Shown here piece after piece: positions 52,245 through 59,594 of a DNA stretch of 64,000 nt (position 1 is the first letter of the stretch; every line of letters starts with the position of its first letter). Made by a program: the position numbers and the translations under genes. The notes beneath the pieces are model-generated. The model worked only from the letters and a program-made list of their open reading frames with translations, was not told where the DNA came from and did not search any database. The DNA is from Chryseobacterium flavum (GTDB taxonomy: Bacteria; Bacteroidota; Bacteroidia; Flavobacteriales; Weeksellaceae), in NCBI RefSeq assembly GCF_003385595.1, contig NZ_QNUE01000014.1, forward strand, positions 44,691 through 108,690, given 5' to 3'.

Positions 52245-52979
52245 TTAATCCACCTCGTATTCCAACTTGATAGTAATACTTGCTTCTTTTTCTTTGGATG
52301 AAGTATTAAAGGTTCCTCCATAAGAATAATCTTCATTTGAGTTTGGTGCTGTAATCTGGATGACTCCCATTGTAGCTTTTTTAAGATTTCCCAACCTGCT
52401 TCCGGAATTTTCTGCAATTTTTTCAGCACGTTCTTTAGCATCTTTTGTCGCACTGGCAATCATTTCCTGTTTTACAGTCGCCAGTTTTGTATAAAAATAC
52501 GATGGAGAAGAGGAAGTAAACTCAATTCCACGATTGATAATCTCTGTAATATTCCTTGAAAGGTTTTCAATCTTTGCTACTTCCTTACTTTCAATCGAGA
52601 CTTTTTGAGTAAGGTTATATCCCGAAAATTCTCCCTGTACATAATTACCATTGGAATCATTATAACTTCTGAACTGCTTTTGAATATCTACTGATGAAAA
52701 CACAATTTCATTTTGTTTTATTCCTTTTGACACCAGATAGTCATTTATTACTTTTCTATCCAAAGCCAGTTCATCATATGCAGATTTCAGGTCAACATTA
52801 TTTTTGGAAAAACTCCCGGACCAGGTAATAAGATCGGAAATAAATTGTTTTGTTCCCAATCCTGTCACAGAGATTGTGTTTTCAGACTTATTCCTGTTCT
52901 TAACGGCATTCCCTAAAAGACCCAATCCAATCACAAAACCTAAAGCTCCAACTGCTACTGCAATAATATTTTTATTCAT
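52245..52979 (-). CDS. SIMPL domain-containing protein
   Basis: 244 residues with an N-terminal membrane anchor/signal (IIAVAVGALGFVIGLGLLGN). The rest is a SIMPL (PF04402-like) domain: ISVTGLGTKQFISDLITWSG, VSSVDIQKQFRSY, ATKDAKERAEKIAENSGSRL and the terminal ASITIKLEYEVD. SIMPL proteins are associated with envelope or periplasmic functions and are widespread, without an agreed activity. Confidence 0.85.
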   Translation of the reverse strand: MNKNIIAVAVGALGFVIGLGLLGNAVKNRNKSENTISVTGLGTKQFISDLITWSGSFSKNNVDLKSAYDELALDRKVINDYLVSKGIKQNEIVFSSVDIQKQFRSYNDSNGNYVQGEFSGYNLTQKVSIESKEVAKIENLSRNITEIINRGIEFTSSSPSYFYTKLATVKQEMIASATKDAKERAEKIAENSGSRLGNLKKATMGVIQITAPNSNEDYSYGGTFNTSSKEKEASITIKLEYEVD

Positions 52980-53092
52980 AAACCTTGCGAATTTGATTTA
53001 CACTGAATGCATCAATTTCTATTCCAATATTTTAGGTTTTTTTTAACATTATTTCCAGCATTGATCAGGCTACAAATATTCCCCTGCATCAT

Positions 53093-53839
53093 TTATCTTT
53101 GAGTCTGTGGAGCCCGATACGATGATATTCTGGTCAGTACAAAACGCTGGAACCTATTGAGATCTGCATCACTGCAAAAACCGTATTTCAGAATATTTTT
53201 TCTTTCAAAGCCTCCTGCCAGCACATACGAAATAAAATGATCGATCTGAGCTTTATTGATCTGCAGATCAGTAAAGTATTCTTCACCAAGACTTATCTTA
53301 ATATAATTGATCAGATCCACATCATCCCATTTATTTTTAACTTTCCCGATTGAGAATCCCTGCCCTTTAGGCTGAACAAACTCACCTGGTCTTGCTGCCA
53401 GCACCCTGGGATCTGTTTTCTGAACAATATACCGGTCTATTTCTTTGACCAGTTTTTCAACTTTTTGCGGACGATTGTTATTTTTTACATCAATCTTCAG
53501 ATCTCCGGTAATACCCTGTTTTATTTCGACTTCCGGAATTTGGATAACAGCCCTCACCAGACTGATATTAACAGGAGACTGAATATTTTCCTGAGAAATT
53601 CTCTGTATAAATCTTTCGTACCCTGCTTTAATAAAACGGAGCTCATCTCCCGCCCTTCCGGAAATCATAAAATGTCCATCGCTGTTTGTAATAACCGTTT
53701 CATCTGTCCTGATATTGATTACCGTAACTTCCTGGATTTCCAAACCGCTCTCTGACACAACTTTTCCAAAGATATAGTTTTGAGCATTTGCAGTAATAAA
53801 AGAGAAAAGAGATAATAAAAAGAATAGTTTAAGTTTCAC
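53093..53839 (-). CDS. Secreted carboxypeptidase-regulatory-like domain protein (GTG start)
   Basis: 248 residues, starting at GTG (no in-frame ATG; two stops lie just upstream). Signal peptide VKLKLFFLLSLFSFITANA, then a carboxypeptidase-D regulatory-like beta-sandwich at about 22-90 (GKVVSESGLEIQEVTVINIR, VITNSDGHFMISGRAGDELRF). The remaining ~150 residues have no recognised family (KVEKLVKEIDRYIVQKTDPR). This domain often occurs in Bacteroidota outer-membrane proteins. A CAAAGCTA box (53857-53864) is a possible -7. Confidence 0.75.
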   Translation of the reverse strand: MKLKLFFLLSLFSFITANAQNYIFGKVVSESGLEIQEVTVINIRTDETVITNSDGHFMISGRAGDELRFIKAGYERFIQRISQENIQSPVNISLVRAVIQIPEVEIKQGITGDLKIDVKNNNRPQKVEKLVKEIDRYIVQKTDPRVLAARPGEFVQPKGQGFSIGKVKNKWDDVDLINYIKISLGEEYFTDLQINKAQIDHFISYVLAGGFERKNILKYGFCSDADLNRFQRFVLTRISSYRAPQTQR

Positions 53840-53856
53840 GGGTTGTTTTTATTAAG

Positions 53857-53864
53857 CAAAGCTA
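53857..53864 (-). promoter_or_regulatory. Possible -7 box of the 53093 gene
   Basis: TAGCTTTG on the minus strand fits TAnnTTTG, 17 nt before the GTG start. No -33 box seen. Confidence 0.35.
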
Positions 53865-54021
53865 AAACTATTTTTAAATTATACCATAAGTTTAACCTCA
53901 CTTAACTCCTTTTAGTATTTCTTTTTAATTTTTAGTTCTAAAACTGTTAAACAGAGGAAGTAAATTGTTAAAATTTATTTTAAATTTTAGTTAACTTGCA
54001 GTCTGAATTCTACTTTAAACA

Positions 54022-57000
54022 ATGCAAAATTCTTATACAGTCATTAATGCTTCTGCTGGATCAGGGAAAACATATGCCCTTGTCCAAAGGCTGCTGATGA
54101 TCTGTCTCCGGTATCCTAATCAACAGCAGTCGATCAGGAATATTCTCGCCCTTACATTTACCAATAAAGCGGCTAATGAGATGAAGGAAAGAATTCTGAC
54201 ATGGCTTGGAAACTTTTCTGCAGAAAACTATATAGAAAATAAAGACCTTAAAAATATTCAGAAAGCTTTTGAGGATCAGGGGTTAAAAATAACAATCGAT
54301 GAATTGCATCATCGTTCTAAAAAGTTACTGGATTATATTCTTCATAATTACTCCACTCTTAATATCGGGACCATTGACCGTTTTAACTCCAGGCTCGTAA
54401 GAAGTTTTTCATATGAATTGGGACTCGCTAAAAATTTCAATCTCGAAATTGAAGCTGAGCCTTTTTTGATTGAAGCTGTTGACAAAATGCTTGATCAGAT
54501 TGGTGAAAATGAAATAATTTCCAATTCTTTTATGGATTATGTAGATTACAGCCTTGAAAACAATGAAAGAATCAATCTTAATAAAAGTCTCTATGACTCC
54601 GCAAAAGAATTTGTAAAAGATATTCATTATGAACATCTTAAGAATAACAAGAGTTTTGACGATGCCCATTATGAAAACATAAAGAATATCCTTCGTAAAG
54701 AAATTGTCTTTCACAAAAAACAGTCTGCAGAACTTGCAGTAAAATCTGTTGAATTGTTTAAATCAAGAGGCATTGAAATTGAGGATTTTGCCCAGGGAAA
54801 AAACGGGATCGGAGGCTTTTTTATCAAAGTTACCGACTTTTATCAGCAGAAAAGGCCAGGGTTTCCCTTTCCCACTACTCAGGAAGAATCTGTGGTCAGC
54901 AATTACAGAAAAGGGGCCTCTTCAAAATCCAAACATAAGGAAACAGAAATTTTTGAAATTCTGGATCAGCTCCTTGAAAACAGGATGCAGCTTATACTAT
55001 GGTATATTGAAACCCAAAAGAAAGAAAAGATTTTATCTGCTCTTCTTCCCTTAAAAGTAAATAAGGATATTCAGGATGAGCTAAAGAAAATTGAAGAAGA
55101 AAATGATCTTGTCCTGCTTTCGAAATTTAACATCCTGATCAACGAGAATCTTAAGGATGAGCCTTCAGCATTTATTTATGAAAAGGTGGGTTCACAGTTT
55201 CAACACTACTTTTTTGATGAATTCCAGGATACCTCAGAGCTGCAATGGCAGAATTTTGTTCCTCTCCGGGATCATAGTGTATCCTCAGAAAACACTTCAT
55301 TTACATTGGTAGGAGATCCTAAGCAAAGTATTTACAGGTTCAGGGGCGGGGAAAGCAAATTAATGCTGGATATTATTAACAAAAAAGAATTTTCTCCTAA
55401 AGAAGCAGATCTTCTCGTTTTGAAAGATAATTGGAGAAGCGCAAAAAACATTGTAAAGTTTAATAACGAACTGTATCGTTATCACTCCGAAGAACTGGAA
55501 GATGAACACAAAAATATTTTTGGTACAGATGCTGAACAAAGCCCCAGATCACAAATTGAGGGGCGCGTAAAGGTCAATCTTATTGAGAATCTTACCAATG
55601 ATGAGTTCTACAATGATACCTCCGAAAAAATGAGAAAAGACATCCAGGAATGTCTCAATAATGGATTTAAATTTTCTGATATTACCATTCTTTGCCGGGG
55701 AAATTTTGATATTTTCAGTTATTCGCAAAAGCTTGGAAATTTAAAGGTAACTTATTGTGGTGCAGAAACCAACATCAAAACAATTTCTGATAAAGGCCTT
55801 ACTTTAGAACTGTCCAATACATTAAAAGCTGTCATAGAATTTTTAAGATGGGAAATTAATCCGAAAAATAAGCACTGTCTTATTATGATGATGTACTATC
55901 TTAATACTTTAGGTAAAATTCATATGGCTGATTTCACCTTGGAGATGAAAGAAATTCTGGATATTGAAAACCATGAAGAAATCCTTCGCTTCATTCAACA
56001 AAAATATTCATTACAACTCAAACAGGATAATTTCCCAAGATTTAACCTTTATAACTTTATAGAATATTACATTAATGAATTCTCTGTAGAAAACAAAGAA
56101 ACTGATTTCCTGCTTAACTTTATGGAAATGCTCTTTAACTTTACCCAAACTGCAGGTGTAAGTACAAAAGAGTTTTTAAAATATTGGGATGAAGAAGCTT
56201 CCTCTTATACTATTCAGGCTTCAGAAAATATTGATGCTATTCAGATTATGACCATTCATAAATCGAAAGGGCTGGAATTCCCTATTGTCTTTATTCCTAT
56301 GATGAATAAGAACAGGGATAACGAATTTACCAACTGGTTTGATACCCATGGAAACGACGCCTTAAAATCAGTCAACGTTAACCAGTTCAGTAAAAATCTT
56401 GAAGTATATGATGAAGAAATTCAATTGTTTAACAAAAAGAATTCTTATAAAAATCTGATAGACAGATTATGTTTACAATATGTTGCCACTACCAGGCCTG
56501 TCGAGCAGCTATTTTTTTATCTTCAAAAAGCAAATAAAACATCCAATAATCTTGAACTTCTTGAGTTTTTTAATAGTAAAAACATAAACCAGTCCGATGA
56601 ATTTGATCTTTATGAAGTTAGTCCTGAAATATTGAGAAAACACACCAAAGATAAAAGTTCTCTTTATACCACCCAGAATATACAGGATCTGAAAAATGTT
56701 AATGAAAAGAATACTTCTATAAAAATTGCCACTCCCTCAAAAAATTATCAGGTAAGAAATGAGAAAGTAAGGATAGGGCTTTTTGTTCATGAGCTTTTGT
56801 CAAAAATAAATGCGGAAAAAGATATTTCTAAGGTACTGGAGAGCTATATGCTGGATGGACAGATTACACTTGAAGAAAAAAAGGAAATTCAGGAAACCTT
56901 ACACGGCATTGTGAGGACATATGCTGAATTTTTTGATGAAAAGTGGGAAGTCATCAATGAAAAGGACATTATGATCTCTGAAAATGGCGAAAGTCATATT

Positions 57001-57162
57001 TCACGACCGGACCGGATTTTAAAAAGTGAAGAAGGTTATATCATTGTTGATTTTAAAACCGGTGAAGAGAAAACAAGAGATGAGGCCCAGATTCAGGGCT
57101 ATAGAAATATTCTTGAAAGTCTTGGAAAAAAAGTATTAAAGACTCAAATCATTTACCTGTAA
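54022..57162 (+). CDS. AddA-like UvrD-family helicase-nuclease
   Basis: 1046 residues. UvrD/PcrA-type helicase: Walker A ASAGSGKTYALVQRL (K16), LTFTNKAANEMKERI, Walker B FFDEFQDTSELQWQNF, VGDPKQSIYRFRGGES, NWRSAKNIV and MTIHKSKGLEFPIVFIP. The C-terminus has a PD-(D/E)xK nuclease: RPDRILKSEEGYIIVDFKTG and QIQGYR. This is the AddA/RecB plan for recombination at double-strand breaks. An AddB-like partner is not adjacent and must lie elsewhere or be absent. The gene is flanked by terminators on its right. Confidence 0.9.
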   Translation: MQNSYTVINASAGSGKTYALVQRLLMICLRYPNQQQSIRNILALTFTNKAANEMKERILTWLGNFSAENYIENKDLKNIQKAFEDQGLKITIDELHHRSKKLLDYILHNYSTLNIGTIDRFNSRLVRSFSYELGLAKNFNLEIEAEPFLIEAVDKMLDQIGENEIISNSFMDYVDYSLENNERINLNKSLYDSAKEFVKDIHYEHLKNNKSFDDAHYENIKNILRKEIVFHKKQSAELAVKSVELFKSRGIEIEDFAQGKNGIGGFFIKVTDFYQQKRPGFPFPTTQEESVVSNYRKGASSKSKHKETEIFEILDQLLENRMQLILWYIETQKKEKILSALLPLKVNKDIQDELKKIEEENDLVLLSKFNILINENLKDEPSAFIYEKVGSQFQHYFFDEFQDTSELQWQNFVPLRDHSVSSENTSFTLVGDPKQSIYRFRGGESKLMLDIINKKEFSPKEADLLVLKDNWRSAKNIVKFNNELYRYHSEELEDEHKNIFGTDAEQSPRSQIEGRVKVNLIENLTNDEFYNDTSEKMRKDIQECLNNGFKFSDITILCRGNFDIFSYSQKLGNLKVTYCGAETNIKTISDKGLTLELSNTLKAVIEFLRWEINPKNKHCLIMMMYYLNTLGKIHMADFTLEMKEILDIENHEEILRFIQQKYSLQLKQDNFPRFNLYNFIEYYINEFSVENKETDFLLNFMEMLFNFTQTAGVSTKEFLKYWDEEASSYTIQASENIDAIQIMTIHKSKGLEFPIVFIPMMNKNRDNEFTNWFDTHGNDALKSVNVNQFSKNLEVYDEEIQLFNKKNSYKNLIDRLCLQYVATTRPVEQLFFYLQKANKTSNNLELLEFFNSKNINQSDEFDLYEVSPEILRKHTKDKSSLYTTQNIQDLKNVNEKNTSIKIATPSKNYQVRNEKVRIGLFVHELLSKINAEKDISKVLESYMLDGQITLEEKKEIQETLHGIVRTYAEFFDEKWEVINEKDIMISENGESHISRPDRILKSEEGYIIVDFKTGEEKTRDEAQIQGYRNILESLGKKVLKTQIIYL

Positions 57163-57193
57163 ATATACAGTTCACTATTAGTATAAAAAACAA

Positions 57194-57224
57194 AAAACCG
57201 CTATCTTGTCAGACAGCGGTTTTT
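57194..57224. terminator. Terminator between AddA-like and ferritin genes
   Basis: AAAACCGCT-A-TCT and AGA-C-AGCGGTTTT with one mismatch; A-run left, T-run right. Convergent genes. Confidence 0.75.
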
Positions 57225-57243
57225 CATATCCTGAAATTTCATA

Positions 57244-57753
57244 TTAAGCAGTGGTATCAGGAGTAAACACTCTCTGTGACAGTTCCTGGTCAAACAGATA
57301 TAATGCAGATGGATTATCACAAACCATTTTGATTTTCGTAACATACTGTGATGCACTCGCCTCTTCTTCTACTTGTTCGTTAATAAACCATTGTAAGAAA
57401 GATGTTGTTGCAAAATCACCTTCTTCGTTAGCATTTTTTACAATATTGAAAATACTTTTAGTTACTTTTTTCTCATGCTCCAAAGCTTTTTCGAAAATAT
57501 CAGTTGCATTTTCGAACTCATGCGGAGGTTTTGCAATTTCTCCGATGATGATTTCCCCGCCTACATCATTCAGGTAATCAAACATTTTATCTGCATGCAT
57601 TAATTCTTCCTTACTTTGAACTCTGAAGTAATTCGCAATACCATCTAAATCTTTTCCTGAAAACCATGCTGACATTGAAAGATAATATTGAGCGGCATAT
57701 TGTTCGTGGGCAATTTGTTCGTTAATTAATTTTGCAATTTTTTCGCTAACCAT
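57244..57753 (-). CDS. ftnA: Bacterial ferritin (FtnA-like)
   Basis: The start at MVSEKIAKLINEQI gives 169 residues; the longer ORF is an unstructured extension. All ferroxidase-centre ligands match E. coli FtnA by number: E17, E50, H53, E94 and Q127. It stores iron as a 24-mer shell. Its own full promoter lies at 57772-57801. The haem-binding methionine of bacterioferritin is not apparent, so it is non-haem ferritin. Confidence 0.95.
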   Translation of the reverse strand: MVSEKIAKLINEQIAHEQYAAQYYLSMSAWFSGKDLDGIANYFRVQSKEELMHADKMFDYLNDVGGEIIIGEIAKPPHEFENATDIFEKALEHEKKVTKSIFNIVKNANEEGDFATTSFLQWFINEQVEEEASASQYVTKIKMVCDNPSALYLFDQELSQRVFTPDTTA

Positions 57754-57771
57754 AAGTATTAAATTTATAGT

Positions 57772-57801
57772 CAAAAATAGGGAATATATGCCCGAAATCA
57801 A
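57772..57801 (-). promoter_or_regulatory. Promoter of the ferritin gene
   Basis: On the minus strand, TTG (57801-57799), a 19-nt spacer and TATTTTTG (57779-57772), ending 18 nt before the start codon: a textbook flavobacterial promoter and support for the shorter start. Confidence 0.7.
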
Positions 57802-57825
57802 AAGCTTTACAGAAAATTAATGCAA

Positions 57826-57851
57826 AAAGGATGGAGAATACTCCATCCTTT
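57826..57851 (-). terminator. Terminator of the Spy-like gene
   Basis: AAAGGATGGAG, loop AATA, CTCCATCCTTT: 11-bp perfect stem 30 nt past the minus-strand stop; leads into TTTGCAT on the minus strand. Confidence 0.75.
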
Positions 57852-57880
57852 ACACATTAAAAAATTAAAATTATAAACTC

Positions 57881-58327
57881 TTATTTAGTTTCAGGAGTTC
57901 CGGCATTCATTGGCTTTTTCATCATTCTTTTTTCTTTCATAGCCATTTTTCTCTTCTCCATTTTAGCTTCTCTTTCAGCATGCCATTTATCATATTGTTG
58001 AGGAGTAAGAATTTTCTTCATATCAGCATCCATTTGTGCTCTTTTGGCTTTCTTTTCTTCTATTTTAGCCTGTCTTTCCGCTTTATTTTTATCAAAATCA
58101 GCCTTCATTTCCTGCTTTTTCTTTTCATGAAGAGCTTTTATCTGATCAACCTGCGATTGATTAAGATCAAGGTCTTTTTGCATTTTTGCTAAATGTTCCT
58201 GTTCCTTTTGTTCCATTCTCTGCTTCATTTCAGCTCTTTTTGCTTCTTTCTCCTGTGGAGTAGTTTGTTGGGCCATTGCCAGACTTCCCATTCCTATAAA
58301 TGCTATTGCTAAAACTAATTTTTTCAT
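57881..58327 (-). CDS. Spy/CpxP-like periplasmic LTxxQ protein
   Basis: 148 residues, signal peptide MKKLVLAIAFIGMGSLAMAQ. The mature protein is a highly charged helix rich in K, E, Q, M (QRMEQKEQEHLAKMQKDLDL) with two LTxxQ-like places: LDLNQSQVDQIKAL and ILTPQQYDKWHAE. The layout fits the periplasmic Spy/CpxP fold or DUF4890-type proteins. It may buffer unfolded envelope proteins; exact role unproven. It lies upstream of ferritin on the same strand but separated by a terminator. Confidence 0.8.
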   Translation of the reverse strand: MKKLVLAIAFIGMGSLAMAQQTTPQEKEAKRAEMKQRMEQKEQEHLAKMQKDLDLNQSQVDQIKALHEKKKQEMKADFDKNKAERQAKIEEKKAKRAQMDADMKKILTPQQYDKWHAEREAKMEKRKMAMKEKRMMKKPMNAGTPETK

Positions 58328-58449
58328 CTTTAAAAAATTTAATTAATTGTTATTCTATCTTTTGGATAAGCAATTAAAACACAAGTTAAATTAACAAATT
58401 CATAAATAATGTTAATATTTATTTAAAATAAACCATAAAAAACATAAAA

Positions 58450-58476
58450 AAGGGCAGATTATAAAAACCTACCCTT
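58450..58476 (-). terminator. Terminator of the glycine/asparagine-rich protein gene
   Basis: AAGGG-C-AG with CT-A-CCCTT, T-run on the minus strand beyond; a short imperfect stem after the stop at 58505. Confidence 0.5.
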
Positions 58477-58504
58477 CACACCACTTAAATATAATATATG
58501 AAAA

Positions 58505-59455
58505 TTAATTCTTCACTAAGCTTCCTCTAAAACCTCCGTTATTACCACGGTTGTGATGGCCTGGCGAAGAATTTTCTGTTTTTTGTCTGAAGCCTCCGTT
58601 ATTCCCTCTGAATCCTCCATTTTCTTTTCTTCCTTCACCATTATTTCTAAAGCCGTCATTATTTCCTTTAAAGCCTTTGTTATCAGAGTTTCCCCTGAAT
58701 CCTCCATTGTTATTTCCCCTGCTCCTGTTATCATCATTCCGGAAACCGGAATTATCGTTCTTTCTCCAATTATCATTACCACGGAATCCCCCTGAATTAT
58801 TCCCATCTCTTACGGGGCCCCTGAAGCCATTGTTAGTCCTGCTATCCCTTCTGATGATATTAAATGTAGGGTTATCCATTCTATGAAATCTGGCTCTGTC
58901 CAATCTGTAAATATTAATATTTACATTTCTATATCTTGGCATTACCGCATATCTTGGTACATAATATGTTCTTCTGTAATTCTGAAAATAAACAACCGGG
59001 CTGTATCCACGATAATAATTATTTTGAAAAACCACAAAAACTCTTGGTCCTAATATCCGTTCCAAAGCATAGAACCTATCATAATACCATCGGTCCGGAT
59101 TATATCTGTAGAAATTATTCCAGGCACTAAAACTTACATATAGATTATTCAATCTGATAATCTGATCAACCTGCCAGCGATTTAATCTGTTTTGTACAAA
59201 GAATCCGTTCCAGTCTATATTAATAATACTATTTCTATAATCGTTATAATAACTTTGATAATAGTCATTCGGATAATAATCCTGAGGATAATTGTAATAA
59301 TAATCATCAGGAAAATAACTTCTGTCATCTTCATCGCTGTAGTAGCCTCCTTCATTCTGATAATAACCATCATCTCCCCAACCATTATTCGGATATTGCT
59401 GAGCAGAGGCAAAAACGCCCAGGCTTACCGCTAATCCTAAAAATATTTTTTTCAT
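58505..59455 (-). CDS. Secreted low-complexity protein with GNNGGFR repeats
   Basis: 316 residues, signal peptide MKKIFLGLAVSLGVFASAQQ. The first third is Tyr/Asp/Asn-rich (YPQDYYPNDYYQSYYNDYRN), then a Trp/Tyr-rich beta-like middle (NRWQVDQIIRLNNLYVSFSA, WNNFYRYNPDRWYYDRFY) and a C-terminal half of repeated GNNGGFR/GNSDNKGF units. Such repeats suggest a disordered, possibly RNA- or surface-binding tail. I do not recognise a family. Probably extracytoplasmic. Confidence 0.7.
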   Translation of the reverse strand: MKKIFLGLAVSLGVFASAQQYPNNGWGDDGYYQNEGGYYSDEDDRSYFPDDYYYNYPQDYYPNDYYQSYYNDYRNSIINIDWNGFFVQNRLNRWQVDQIIRLNNLYVSFSAWNNFYRYNPDRWYYDRFYALERILGPRVFVVFQNNYYRGYSPVVYFQNYRRTYYVPRYAVMPRYRNVNINIYRLDRARFHRMDNPTFNIIRRDSRTNNGFRGPVRDGNNSGGFRGNDNWRKNDNSGFRNDDNRSRGNNNGGFRGNSDNKGFKGNNDGFRNNGEGRKENGGFRGNNGGFRQKTENSSPGHHNRGNNGGFRGSLVKN

Positions 59456-59523
59456 TTCTATAGTTGTTAATTGGTTAGTATATAGCAGAATATCTTAATT
59501 CTATCTTTTTGATACAAATAAAA

Positions 59524-59557
59524 AAAAGAAGTTAAATCTTAGGATTAAACTTCTTTT
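59524..59557 (-). terminator. Terminator of malQ
   Basis: AAAAGAAGTT-A-AAT, loop CTTAGG, ATT-A-AACTTCTTTT: 13-bp stem with one mismatch, just past the malQ stop; T-rich tail on the minus strand. Confidence 0.8.
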
Positions 59558-59594
59558 AAAATATTTTTAACTAACTGATAATCAAATGTTAAAT

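Noticed and set aside
58553..59434. Forward ORFs rich in Ile/Val/Ser opposite the 58505 gene
   Set aside because: They are shadows of the low-complexity repeat gene on the minus strand and contain only its complement.
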